Shown: piece by piece, positions 47,375 to 59,849 of the stretch
How positions within the stretch are numbered: the first letter of the stretch is position 1
How the letters are laid out: the number at the start of each line of letters is the position of its first letter
Assembly: GCA_021234155.1 (NCBI GenBank)
Contig: JAJEKV010000396.1
Coordinates: 173,242 to 237,241, forward strand
Reading direction: 5' to 3'
From: Isoetes taiwanensis
Taxonomy: Eukaryota; Streptophyta; Lycopodiopsida; Isoetales; Isoetaceae
Length of the DNA stretch: 64,000 nucleotides
The notes under the pieces: model-generated
The model's input: the letters and a program-made list of their open reading frames with translations, nothing else
Databases searched by the model: none
What the model was told of the DNA's origin: nothing
Program-made: the position numbers and the translations under genes

Positions 47375-48830
47375 GTCACTATCTGTTGTATGCGGTAAAA
47401 CGGAGCAAACATCGGTGGATGATTGTCACTTTACGTTTGTATGAAATTGTTTGAGGCGAAAGCCATTAACCAGTGTAGATAATGGGGTGCCATCTAATTC
47501 GACCAACTTGAAAAACGCCTCGGGTTGCACTACTTGAACAATTTGATAAGGACCAAACCTTCGAAACTTTAACTTGCAGGGAAAATTTTTGCGGGGAATC
47601 ATAAAGAAGAACAAATCTCCTTCTTTTTGAATGTTTTTGTCTTAAGTCGTTTGTCATGTAATGATTTTGCAGCCGTTGGCCATGAAGAACACGAATGTAA
47701 GCATCAGCGAAGTTCATCCAGCTGTTCAATTGATAAACCCTTTCCTTGAGTGCGTGAGATGGTTATGGGCTGTAGCAAGTTGAAAGCGGAGAGTTGGAAA
47801 GAATGTATTCAAAAGGCATGAAAGCTTTGACCATAAACCGGTTTGAAAGGAGTGTGACGTAGCTATTTTGAAACTAGTGTTGTAAGCCAAAAGAAGCGAT
47901 GAGGCAACTTTTCCCGCCAATCGCGTGTGAAGCGTCCACAAATTTTCTTGAGAGCTGTGATGAGTGTTTTGTTGGTACTTTCAGGCCAAGCCATTTCCTT
48001 GAGGATAATAGGGTGTAACTCTTAGGTGTTGGATGTGAAGATAATCCGTCGGCTCCTTAATGGTATGGTTGACAAAATGCGCATACGATCACTAACAAGT
48101 TCAGGTGGGACAACCAAAGCCGCGTGATGATATGCGTGTAGAGGGACCTTTGGCTGTGTCTTTGGCGGTGTTGTCTAAGTGCACAAGCTTCCGCCCATTT
48201 GGTAGCATAATCTTGTGATGACCAAAATATAGCGAGATCGGTGCGCGGGCCATGTTATGTCCATGGGCCCTACAAAATCCATTCCCCATTTGTTTGAAGG
48301 GATGTGGCGTGGCCGGCGGCGCCAATGGAAGAGTCCGCGGGCGGGTGGGTTTCCCCCACGGTGACGGGCGCCAAGCACGCGGCGGCAGCATAAGCGTGGG
48401 CATCTTTGAAGAGCGTGGGCGTAAGTATCCGCCAAAACAATTTTTGCGTCTTGGCCGCGTCACCACTAAATGACCACAAGCCGTGAGCTTGGCTTAACAA
48501 TATCGGGCACCTCGTGAAAGGGAGGAACCACGCCCGGAGGACCATGTCTTTGCCGCGTTTGTACAAATGGCCGCAACCATGGTATCCACCGGACCTCCGC
48601 GGAGAAACCGGCGGTGGGGCGGGAGCGGCTTTCACGAGAGAGTGTCGGATCGCCGGGAGGAAGAGCAGCACGGTGAGAAGATATTGCTGAAAGTTAAGAA
48701 ACCAATGGGGCGGGCCGTGACCTGTGAATAGTGAGCGTGCGGAAAGGTATAGAAACTTCCGTGGGCGGATCATCGGTGTGGATCGCGAAAAGATAATCGG
48801 GCACCACATGAGATTTGCGCCTTATGAACA
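47375..48830 (-). pseudogene. Integrase domain, unit 4 (core retained)
   Basis: The only copy with the complete catalytic core. Bases 48013-48140, missing in units 1-3, encode Thr-Arg-Phe-Gly-Cys-Pro, then Glu-Leu-Val-Ser-Asp-Arg with the second catalytic Asp (codon 48088-48090), and lead into Tyr-Tyr-Pro-Gln-Gly-Asn. The first Asp (Trp-Gly-Met-Asp-Phe-Val) lies at about 48265-48295. Frame breaks are numerous, so it is not open as written. The segment shows that the parent element had a full Asp-Asp-Glu integrase. Confidence 0.75.
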
Positions 48831-50030
48831 ATTTGAAGGAGCGAACTCTTGTAGAAGGAGGACAACGAGCAATTCTACCGTGGGCGTGGCTTTGTTGATC
48901 AAATAAAGAAGAGCTTGATGATCAACAAAGAACTTGATCGGCTTCCCAAACAAATAATGTCGGAAATGTTGGACACAAAAGACTAAGCCCAAGGCTTCCG
49001 ATTAAATGGCGAAAGTAGTTGCGCTCAGCCGAGGATTGAGTTTCCGCTGGGTAAGCGGATTGTTTTATCCGTGGTTTCATCATAGGCCCGGAGAGAGAAC
49101 AGCACCAATTGCAAAGGCGTCGTCAACATGAACATGGAAAGGCCTGGTCCCATTGAGGAGGAACAGGGCCGGGGCACGGGTAAGTAACAACTTCAACCGG
49201 CAAACTTAAAAGCTTGGGAATTCAAGCCCAAGTGGATTCATCACCCCAATGAGTTTATGAATGGGGTTGCCTTATATAGTTGCAAGTCCAGAATGAAGGT
49301 GGAATAGTAATTTACGTTACCGGGAAAGCGTGTCTCTTTGATATTAGGCGGTTAGCTTGAGCTTTACACAAGCCCGATTTTAAGCGGGGATCGTGGTGAT
49401 GCCTTCTTTCTTGACCACATGACCCAACAAACGCTTTGAGGTGGCGAGAAGGTGCACTTCTCGGGATTGAGACTAATGCGATTCATCACATTTTTGAAAG
49501 ACAAGCTCTAATTTGTCCAAGTGATCATCATCCATGGGTGGGCGAAAAATCATCTTGGAAGATCTGAAGAAAAGGTTGATCCCTCATAAAAGTCTTGAAA
49601 GACATAGAGCATGATGTTGAAAAAAGGTAGAAGGAGAGTTTGACAAGCCAAAAGGGACCATCTTTGAGGCAAAAGTGCCTACGGGGTGGTGAAGGTAGTT
49701 TTGAGTTGATCTTCTTGCTTGATAGAAATTTGATTGTACCCCTGAAAACCATCCATGAAAAGAGTACATCTCATGACCGGCAACTTCTTCAAGAACACAG
49801 TGCCCCGTGAGGAAGCGGAAAATGATCGCTCGTGGCTTGATTGAGTTTTACGTATCCACCAAACGCGGATCTTACCATTATGTTTGAGAGCAACGACAAT
49901 GGGGCTCACCCATTGAATGTTTGACCTCATAAATCAGGGCCAGCTGACAAGAGTTTGTCAATTTCAGCCTTGGCGGTCACGATAATTTGGGTTGAGCACT
50001 GTCGTCGTTGCTAGATTGGGCGGCATCAAG
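48831..50030 (-). pseudogene. RNase H and reverse transcriptase domains, unit 4
   Basis: RNase H aligned at about 48831-49160, RT at 49161-50030. Motif C lies at about 49548-49575 (Phe-Gln-Asp-Asp in the frame 49528-49752). Motif A (Met-Asp-Gly-Phe) is at about 49745. Broken by many short changes. Confidence 0.7.
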
Positions 50031-51020
50031 TTTGGTAGGAATGGTGAGTTCCCCCAATTCTTTTTATACCTCGAAGGTCTTTATAGCTCAAGCAAAAAGA
50101 TGTTTGAATTTCTTGAGGCAATCACAGTAGCGTGCTTATATAAGTAGGTGGAAGTTTAAAATTCTAAGGATTTGGTTGATTGTTTCAATGTCCACTATTT
50201 CCACGGAGTTTGAATGTGAGGAACAACCTCCGTGGGTAATCGAACGCCGATGAGCGGGGTGAAGCATGATGGGAGGAAGCGGCATTTTGCGTGGTGAAAG
50301 AAAAGAGGCTGGCGAGCATCATCAAGCAAGGGTTGCTTCATGGCGGCATGAACGTCAATCTCTACGAGAAGAAGAAAGTGGGTCAGAGAAAAAAAATGAT
50401 CAAGTGGTTGAATCGATTGCGGGAAGCGGTAAGGGTCCAAAAGAGCTGCCACGACAGTCTGATCGGCGTCATGTCACCCCAAGGATCGACATACTCATGA
50501 TAAGATGAGAGAGGAGACCATTTGGAGGAGCTTGAACATGATAAATTTTTGTGCTTCTTGGTCGGTGTCGGAGATGGAAGGTTCAGCATTTTAAGTGAGA
50601 GATCAATTGGATTTCGAGATCCATTGTGGCATTGAGATGGCCATCGGTGATAATTTCGTTGGTCAGTAGCCCGAGAATGAATACTCTTAGCCCTGGCGGA
50701 GAAAAGGGCGTCCAACCGGCATTTCATAATCACCGGGATCTTCTCACTGCTTTCCAAACACCAAATTCCAAGGGAACTTGAGATCACCAATCTTTGATGT
50801 GGAGAAGAGGAGTGGCGCCTTGAGGAAGTGGCGTGATATAGCCATTTGCCAATTTGATGTCATAAGGGGCACGGTATAATTGTTTGATGCCCAATTGCTT
50901 TACGAGTTTATCGGGTAATGAGATTGACACTACCACCATCAATTTGGACATGATTGATATGTTGATTGCCCTTGTGGCATGCACCGTGGGTGTTGAACCA
51001 ACAACAGACTCAACGAGGCA
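50031..51020 (-). pseudogene. RT linker and protease, unit 4
   Basis: Linker at about 50031-50690, protease at 50691-51020. The Asp-Gly-Gly-Ser position (about 50925-50945) carries a small loss (gattgacactaccacc) against unit 1. Confidence 0.6.
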
Positions 51021-53334
51021 GGTGGGAAGAGGTGGCGATCTTTGAGAGGGGACAGAGTTTCAAAATGGTGGCGGGCTCAAAGGAATCTTGATCTTGGCAA
51101 GTTCTTCTGAAGTTCAAAGGAACATGTGAAAAGGATCCACGGGGTCCAATGTTTGGGGGCGTGGTAAAAAGCGAGAGCGTCTTTGAGAAGCTCGACCTGA
51201 GCAATATTGGGATATGGCTGAGGCGTGCAGTGGGAGGATGGCGGCGGCCGGCCTCGACGCCTTCGAGCTCGTGGTGGCATGAACATTTGCCGGTTTGACC
51301 TTCGCAAAACTGCATGAGTTTGGAAATACTTTGTCTCACTCTAGGCATGACATGAGGCATAAGTTTGTCAGATCCCGGTCGAACTGAACTTTTATCATCA
51401 TCGCAGGGGGCGGTTCCACAAAATAAGCGGTTGGGTGTCTGGTGCAGGAATGATGGTCAAAGGGCGGAAGCCCATGTGTATTTTAGACAAGACCAACCCA
51501 ATTGGGATTGGGCTGGAGGGTTGAGGGCTTTTGGTTTCCCATAAATCTCCTCTTGAGCTTGTGGATCCATAGGATTGAAGTAATTGACTTCTTTGGTCGC
51601 CGCTGTTGAGGGCGTCGAGGGGCTTCCTCAAAACAGACCTAGGGCCCTCGTTTTACCGTTGGCCACCCTTTAGTTGATAAGCCGTGGGGGCGAGATGTAA
51701 GCCGGGTTGATTTGAACCGGAAGGTGAACTTAAACTTGAGGAAGTTGAGGACACACTTGTGGTGGTGTGACCCCATTCATGGCAATGATAACATTTGAGC
51801 TTTGGAAGGATCAAAGGGAGGCGGTTGCCTTGTCCCCGCTGCTCGAGATTCTTCTTGTTGTTGATATTTTGCATTTGTTGTTGAGTTGGATATTCTTTTT
51901 ATGAGATATTTCTTTATTGTTGAGGGTGAATGCGGACTTGAAAGACCATTTTATTACGGGTGAAAAGGTGTAGGATGAGATCGCGTGCATTCTTAGTGGC
52001 ATGATTGCACAATATATTACATCGTTTACAATGAGGAGGTCCATTGGAGGCATTGCATTCATTTGCCGATGACCTTGATATTTACAAATGGTACACCGGA
52101 TGTGAGTAGCGTTGTGGATTGGCTTTGGCGAGGTTGAGCAGAGTTACGAGGAACCATGGCGGGGGCATGAAGGTAGTTCTAGAAAGCAATACCTCGAGAA
52201 GAAACATTGGCCAGTGGATTGACCCGGTTCAATGGCCACTCGGAGACTTGGGGCGAGGTATTACATCATGAGTCGAATGGCGGAGGAAGGCCCCCGGTAA
52301 AACCAGGCGAGGATGCGGCTGCGTGGGGTACTCCCGGAGTTTACCGACAAGAATGTTGAAGACGGTCGCAAAATCCCCGGGTGACTTCGCGGGCTCTTGT
52401 TGAAGGTCATTGAGTTGCTTAAGGATGGCGATCATCGTCAGGTGGTGCCATAATGAGACGTAAATTTTCATTTCTTGCCAACCTCTGTTTCCATGATGAC
52501 TTTTGTTGGCCATTAACCACCGGCGAGGGGCGCCTGGCGTGGTCGAAGATATGAAATTTGAGTTGTGGCCGCTGCATGACAGATTCGTAAATAGCGGGCA
52601 AATTCTTCCATGTGTGCTTAGAAGCACTTTGATCAGAAGGTTTGCCTTTTGTTGCCAAAAGTGGGATAAGTCAGCTTCAAATTAGTGAGTGGGGATGAAG
52701 CGGAACTTGAGCATAGGCAATTGGATTTGGGTGGTATATCATGAAGCATAGAGAGGTGGGCATTTGAGACTAAGTGCAAGGTGGTGGGGCTGAAAAACCC
52801 GTGGTCCATAAAAAGTAGCATCTGGTGGGGAAGGGCCTTGAGAGGCGTCCTCATTGGGCTTGAGATCCGTGGTTTTGATAAGCAGGAAGAGCGTCTTTGA
52901 AAAGATGGAGAAGTTGGAATGCCATGAGCGTAGGAAGGGGCAAAGGTGACATGATGGTAGCCCATTTGAGGGAGGTGAAGAAGGTTGTGACGGAAGAGGT
53001 GTGTGGCTGAAGGAATATTGATATAGGTGTTTTTCGGAGTCCGGAAATAGTGAGGGCATGGGGCTGGAGCAGGGGTATGTTAATGGAGATTGCGGTTGTG
53101 AGCAATGGCGACCACAGTGGGAGACCCTGGGGAATGAGCACGAGGGGTAGGAGTCTTGGGACCGAAGCTGTGGCCGGATCGACCACCCTCAATGTCATAA
53201 GCGTGAATCATACATATCCCGAACAGCCTCGCGTCATTGATGGCGCTCGGTGAAAGGCCGCTTTGGCAAAGAAGTTCTTGGAGTGAAACCTCGAAGACAT
53301 GATGGAAAGAAAAGAAAAGATCGCAACCCAACAT
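51021..53334 (-). pseudogene. gag, unit 4 (only copy with the 5' region)
   Basis: The zinc-knuckle part (51700-52100) is followed upstream by sequence absent from units 1-3 (52292-53334). That sequence encodes a Gag-like region, including Trp-Lys-Asn-Leu-Pro-Ala-Ile-Tyr-Glu-Ser (about 52580-52610), Phe-Asp-His-Ala-Arg-Arg (about 52540) and Pro-Gly-Asp-Phe-Ala-Thr-Val-Phe-Asn-Ile-Leu-Val-Gly-Lys-Leu-Arg (52340-52390). Possible starts are ATG at 53334 or at 53300; neither gives a long open frame. Only about 9 bp separate the first ATG from LTR 5, and no standard primer-binding site is visible there. Confidence 0.65.
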
Positions 53335-53342
53335 GGCGGCGG

Positions 53343-53939
53343 TGTTTGGGGTGCAGGTTGAACTCCTCAAGCAAAGACAGCCTCTATGAGGACCCTTGGA
53401 TCTAACAGAGAATCCGGGGACTATGTCTTGCTGGATTTGCAAGAAAAACAAGGAAAGGGAAAAGAAAGCAAAAGAAAAACAATGAGATCACAATAATAAG
53501 GTTCCTTGATGTCAAGCGAAGATACATGAGCTCTACTTGAATCTAGAGAAAAGCGAAATGAGACAAGACTCAAAACTCATCTAAAACTCATGCTTTAAGC
53601 TCTACTCTTATATATAGTACAATGGCCTTCGGCCCAATATAGATACTCTGGTGATTTGATTATCGACTCTAACGAAAGGCCTCGATTTAAAGGAATGGTG
53701 GTGATGCCTCTTGAAAGCCCGAATCACGCTCTGACGCCGACGCTGGCGGTGACGGTCATCACTTGTCTCGAAAGCGCCGCTCTTACGTGTACTGAGGCAT
53801 GCTCTCTTAGTCTGGCACATTAGTGCCTTGGTCTTCCTATTTAGACGCTTGGCTGTGACACTTTGGTTGTGGATCCTTGGCTGACTTGGTCCGTGGCTAT
53901 GCATGAATAGTCACATGCCGGGGAGAGCCTGAACTAACA
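53343..53939 (-). repeat. LTR 5 (outer 5' LTR of the array)
   Basis: A 597-bp LTR with TGTT...AACA ends. The high side passes directly into unrelated DNA (tctctttaag) with no polypurine tract, as expected for a 5' LTR. TCTCT at 53940-53944 matches the five bases before LTR 1. TATA box at 53609-53616. It is the only LTR in the window joined to the 5' region of gag, so it is the natural promoter of a genomic RNA. Confidence 0.85.
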
Positions 53940-54289
53940 TCTCTTTAAGCCAACCGTACTTTTTATTTAATCAACTGACATTCTACTAGTGACCTGCCGC
54001 CACTTTGTTAGCGAACTACATTTATTATATAGCCCTCCAAAATTACGTACGCCTGGAACTTGTAAAATATACTGATCATTTCGAGGATATGATGGATGCT
54101 ACACATGTTAAATGTTATATTATGAGATGAAATGCCTGTCTAAGTTGCATTATTAACAACAGGATGTTCATCCATTGCTTCAGCATTAATGCAGATTATT
54201 ACGAAAGCCACAGAGGAGAGAGTTGAAACGTTGACTTCTTCCATTAGTAGATTAGGTCACGGGTTTTGTTCACAGGAGAACATTTTAAC
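53940..54289. other. Right flank of the original insertion
   Basis: About 350 bp of AT-rich DNA starting with the TCTCT target duplication. If the AlaRS gene is real this should be the upstream part of the same intron. No exon or other feature seen. Confidence 0.4.
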
Positions 54290-56317
54290 TAATGTACGCC
54301 CAGCTTAGCAAGGGGCCTTTATTGGGCCAGGAGAAGCGAGATCAGAGTATTTTCCTCTTAGAAACTTGACTTTGCCAGCTTCGATGGTATCCGGTTGGGG
54401 AGTTCTTATGCGCCGCCCGATGTTAGCGTTGGGCTGCAGTCCCGCGCTTCTGAAACGATCAACAGGCACGCGGGTATACGGAGCTATGGTACGTGCGGGG
54501 GTGAACCCTCACGGCTTTTTCTCACTGGTAGAGGGGTCATCGGGGGTGCCCTTTGGCGTAGCGTTTTACCTACGTTGTGGCGGGCTGTCTCGATTGTTTC
54601 TTTGCAATGGAGGAGGGCATAGTGGATGGGCTTGGATGCGGGATGGTACCGACAGATTATTAACAGTTCTTGGGTGACACTTTCTTCTTCTTCTGGTGGC
54701 GAAGAGGGAATCCTGCGAAATGTGAAGATTTCTTGGATACTTTCTTTATCCTCGGGCATTCTTACAGATCCGGGGTAAATGCTCCCATTATGGGCTCAAA
54801 TGACTCGCCTCCCTCTTGTTTGGCTCTATTCCCTTGGAAGGTGCTTCAGGGTAATATGTGTACTAAGCTATTGGGTATTCCTTTGGAGGATGTTTCACGG
54901 GAGGGTGTGGGGTGAGATTTCTGCGGGGTTGCGAGAAACACCTCAATTGGTGGAAGGGTAACAAGTTTCTCCATGGCGGGTAAGATCACTATTGCCAAAT
55001 CGATTGCTGTAGCACTCATGTGTATCTGACATGTGCGATGTTAGCTCACGAGGGTAAGATATGCTTTGGATAAGATTGTTGAAATTTTGTGTGGGCGGGG
55101 GATGATGAAGGGGTGGTTGTTAAAGCGGCTTGGTGGATTAATGTCTGCCCACACAGGGAGGATAGGGGCTTGGCTGTCCCCGGATTTGGTGCTGCACATA
55201 GTAAAGAGTGTTGGTCTCAAGTTTGTTTGGAGCACTCTGTGAGATGGAGCATCTTCTCCACAGTGCGGCAGCTATTGTTCGATCTCTTAAATACCATTGT
55301 GTGGCATTTGGGGAGCTGCTGTGCATGTGGGTGCCATGGGGCATTGTTGTATGGTCTCGGCCTTTTCCACATGCATCTTGGAGGATTGGTATTGGGATAG
55401 TCCAGCTAGCTTAAGAGTAGGGAGTTCTTTTGGGCTGGCACGAGGCGTGTAGGAGCTATCTGGGGAACAAATTGGCGGGGGTATTCCTACACATACCTAT
55501 AGTCCTAGGGATGATGTGGTGGTGCAGTTTGGAAGGTTCATCGGATGTTGTGTCTTTTTTGTTTTTGTCGCGGTCTTGTTCTAGGGTCACATTTATTCAT
55601 GACACTCTTGCCCCTTAGGGCAAGTGGTCTCTGTGGCTTCGGGTTCTCGATGGCTTCCGGTTTGGATGTGGACATGGAAGGCGCTACTTCCCCATTAAAG
55701 GTTAGGGTGCAGTGTGTTTCTGCATTTATATCGAGTAGATATACCCTTGTGTGAGTGGTTGTAGGGTGTGAGCCCTCTACACTTGTTGCCCTTGTTGTGG
55801 CCTTCATGGTGAGGCCCATGGAGCATTGTGGTTTTATGCCCTCACTTGCAGCCTTTTGCACAGGATTGGGTGGGGCTCACATTTCAGGTGAGAGATTGAC
55901 TAATGAGTGAGTTCTTTGCTTCATGTATCCTGGTGCTTGGCGCTCTTGCAGCAATGAGGCTTACACACATCTGTGTGGCTTGGTTGGTGGCTGATTTAGA
56001 AGCGGCGGTGGTTGTAGATCTTGGAGGATTGTGACCTGCGGCCTCTCGATTCCTCGACTTCAGTACAAAGCTATTTCAAAGTTTTACGGTGTTCCGGGAT
56101 TATTAGGCGGAAGTTTGCCATTGGCGGGACTTCTTGGAGTGTTGTAGATGGTGATGGTCGGTTTGTACCTTGTTAGAGTTGCATTTTACGTAAGTTTGTT
56201 TTGGAGTATCGAGGTATTCTTTGTCTCGTTTGACTGATTCTCCTTCCTCCTCACTTGCTTTATAACATTACCATTCTTTTTAATATATTAATGACACAGT
56301 TCTTCAAAAAAAAAAAA
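54290..56317 (+). mobile_element. 5'-truncated LINE with poly(A) tail
   Basis: Plus-strand L1-like LINE remnant. In order: an RT fingers/palm piece (about 54380-54540), the Gly-Cys-Pro-Leu-Ala motif at about 54546-54562, the Leu-Leu-Gly-Ile-Pro-Leu motif at about 54870-54885, a Met-Ala-Gly-Lys-Ile-Thr-Ile-Ala-Lys-Ser-Ile block at about 54973-55005, and a Trp-Ala-Gly-Asp-Asp ... Trp-Trp-Ile-Asn-Val-Cys-Pro-His region at about 55089-55155. Frames are broken. It ends with a run of A at 56306-56317. No endonuclease part, so it is 5'-truncated. Confidence 0.7.
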
Positions 56318-59300
56318 TGATAGGATGGTTGTCCCGACTTGTTTTGAAAATCAATCAAAATTTTGCAACTATAAGGACAAATTTAGGTACCTAATAAACC
56401 TTGATGGTTAATGCAGCCATGTTTTTGCACATCCATCCGATCTTCCAAGCTATTCTGAACATGAAGTTAGCTGTAATTCATGCATTATACAACTTCTGCC
56501 CTTACTAGAATAAATAGAATACATGCTACTCGGTGACAAACATCTTTGGATCAATTCGAGAAGATATTTATTTACACACACTTTCCACTTGAATAAATCA
56601 GCCGCGGATTACGCATCCACAAAGCAATAATAATAGTGATGTAACATCGGCTGGTATGGCATATTTGTTAATTAGACACTCATACGTTGGATCTCATGCA
56701 TCAACGTTAATACCCGTCATAGAGCCAATCTTCATGCAATACCATGGTGAATATACCCATTGAAATAAAAGGCGTAGAATTCCTCATTTATTGAATCAGC
56801 GGGTATATACATTCAATGAAAAATTTTAAGTACCTTTATGCGAAACGAAACATTTGATCATTGAAATTCGGTCACGAACCATTCAAAGATGGAACCATAT
56901 TTGGGTTTTGGAGCATCAATATTGTAGTATTGATATGAAACTTGCATAAAGATTCATGCAACTATAAAGTGTTTGGATAGAAATGAAATAGGTTTTATGA
57001 TGTTGCAGCTGCATGCGCAATCTCGGCCATGTTTTGGCATCAGGATGCCTTAAAAATAATGCCACCATGAGAGAACTTTCGGCGGTTAACCAATCCTCTT
57101 CAAATCAAAGATGAAGCTGACCAGGACATTTCTTGCCCGTGAGCATAGGGCCTTAGTAACATGGCCTAGTAGGTATAACCGCGGATATGCCGGTTTTTGC
57201 ATAGTAAATTGTTTTGTTCACTTTTTCTTGAAATTATCTTTGTTGGTTTTACGTACCTCCAAATTCCTTTATTTTCGATTCTGTTTTCATAATTATGAAG
57301 ACCACTAACCATGTCTTGCTATTTAGGCTTTTGAGCGATGAATCTTTGTAGCAAGGCATATCAATTCCATCTTTGGCTTGTGAAATGTGGGCAATGATAT
57401 ATACCTTTTTATATTTTTCAATCATTGGCAACGTTTTGCTTTAACGAAATTTCATAACATGCCATGGATTAGCAAATGCCTTGGAATTAGCTCATGCCTA
57501 ATAGTCATTTGATGCATCAGCGACCACATAACTGTTGCAAATTGGCCAGACTTCTTTGTTACAACACTGAAGTATATGAAGGTCTCCCATGAAAGGAATT
57601 TCAAAATCATTATATGAAAAAAAAACTACACACATGATCTGAGGGATGTCCTCTCATAAATTCTTCCTCCATCGTATGCCTTAATTAAGTGCTCACTCAC
57701 ACACTTTAAGATCTCAGAAAAGTCAAATATGTTGTATATAGGTGCAAATGGATACACATAATTGATATTCACTTTAACATGCATGACATCTATCATATAC
57801 TTGATGTTCCTCTTCATCAACATTTTAAAGCAACCAACATCCCCAAGCTTGAAAGGACAAAACAAGCATTCTAGCGACTAACAATATACCATCAAGAACC
57901 TCTATGTCGAATGATTTTTGAATGTGATAAGAACACACAATTGCAAGTCAAACTCTCCAATATTTGCATAATGCCAATGTCAGGGATTTACAAAGTTAAA
58001 TTACCAACTTATAATTGCAAAGTGCATTCTTGAATCAATTTTAGAAGCTCAACTCTAGGCTTTGAATAGCGGGAGTAAGTGGGCTACTTTTTCAAACATA
58101 TCAACTTTGAGGGGCGCATTTTGCGAGAACACATTGGCTCTAAAGAAGTTGACATCCATTATTGGCGGTGCACTTTGCTAGTCAAAAATGCTAGGCGCTT
58201 TAGTACATATTTTAATCTTGAGCTAAGAGCACTATGGGGTGGTCAAGTATATATTGTGCACAGTCATAATTGACAAATCAGCACTTTTAAAATTAGAGAC
58301 AGGAAGGTTTCATGAATTTATGGCGGGTAGGAGGACTTCTGTGATTCAATATGGGAAACTTATAGATACTCTTAGTGCATGTACTAAAACGTGCATACTA
58401 CATACTTTATTGCTGAAGGAAGGGTAGGAAGCTAAGGTATAGGATTTTAGAGAGAGTGTTCTGACAAAATCACAAGAATATCACATTACGAATCATTGAT
58501 AAAGAAATTCTAGATCTTCGCGTCCACTGAAATAGGTCAAAATCGGATTTACCTAACCTCCTTGTTACGCATAGAAGCTAGTGCTTGCCATGATCAATCC
58601 CATGACTTTTGGAAAGCGAGATCTGCAAGGCGCCCGGTATAGATAGCCTTGAACTCGTCTTGTGATCGCATTGTGACTTGCCCTTCTTGCACTCCACAAC
58701 ATGAAACTGGCTAGGTTCCGAACAGCGCAATCGTCGACAAATTCGGTCATTTGCCGGTTTGGAAGATCCGATAGAATATCCTGGAGGCATATACGGATAT
58801 GCCCGCAAACCACATAAGCAGGGTTTTAGGGGGCCTTAAAAAATTCAAGGAACACCTAGTTTGTATTTTAAACATTAAAATCATTTATGTTTTCCTTGTT
58901 GGGTTTTGAAAATCTAAATTCCTATGTTTTACATTCCTTACGAAAAAGCATAGAGTTATACCTTGACAATTTAATTTGGATATGTACGCCTTGACTTTTT
59001 AATAGATTCTATACTTTGGATGTGTATCTTGTAAAAGGTTAGTGGCCAGTATATATTATTTCTATTTTCTACCATGTTGAGTACTTGCCCGACAGTGGTC
59101 AAAGTAAATTCTATTTCTTTACGACGGCATTTTTCGATGGAAGTGGAGCTTTGATTTCTCCGCTGATCTTTTGCTTCGGACCACAATACTTGACATCAAA
59201 GGTTCTAATTTGGACCCCAATTTTCCATTTAACGCGGCAAGGCTATAAAAAAATTTGTTATAAAACTTTGCGTTTGGGAACTTGAAAAAACCATTGATTG

Positions 59301-59849
59301 TTTTGATTTGGCTGCGAGATTGGTTGGTTTTGCGTTTTACTGGGATCAAAGACTTCGGTTGGTAGTTGAGGATGGAATTTGAAAGGCTCAAAAGTGTTAA
59401 GCAAAGTTATATGTGATGATAGACCTCAACACTTAGTCATCTTCCAACAATTTCGCAACAGGAACTTCATAACATCCACCGATTGTTGATGCATGGGTGA
59501 TATTATACACTCATTGAGTTCTTATTTCAATTCTGGCGATACTACGTGAAAGATGAAACAAGAAGAAAGAAGGCGTCTATTGAAGTTATGAAAAAGGAGA
59601 ACAAACCTAGCTATATAGTCATAGGTTAGGGTTAGGTCATAGAGTTAGGGTTAGGTGGGTTCTAACTCTAATACCCCTCTGGCTGAACCCTAACACCTGA
59701 GAACAAAATTGCCAAGAGAATAAATAAAACACCTGCAAGTGCCTAGCTGCGTTATGGTAGGCTTCATCAGCGGGTTGACTCCAACCAAGTAGTCATCCCA
59801 TCAGCCAATTGTTTTCTTGGCTTTAAAGGTGCGGATTGATCATGGTAGT
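56318..59849. other. AT-rich stretch without recognised genes
   Basis: About 3.5 kb with only short ORFs (longest 82 codons at 58565-58813, minus) and no motif I can name. A short run of gttaggg-like repeats lies at 59623-59660 (ggttagggttagg); it is not an array of plant telomere repeats. Confidence 0.4.

Noticed and set aside
54366-54677. Novel plus-strand gene of about 100 codons
   Set aside because: Neighbouring frames give RT motifs of a LINE (Gly-Cys-Pro-Leu-Ala, Leu-Gly-Ile-Pro-Leu), so it is one frame of a decayed RT.
59620-59665. Telomere repeat
   Set aside because: Only three or four irregular gttaggg-like words, not a run of TTTAGGG, in the midst of transposon remains.
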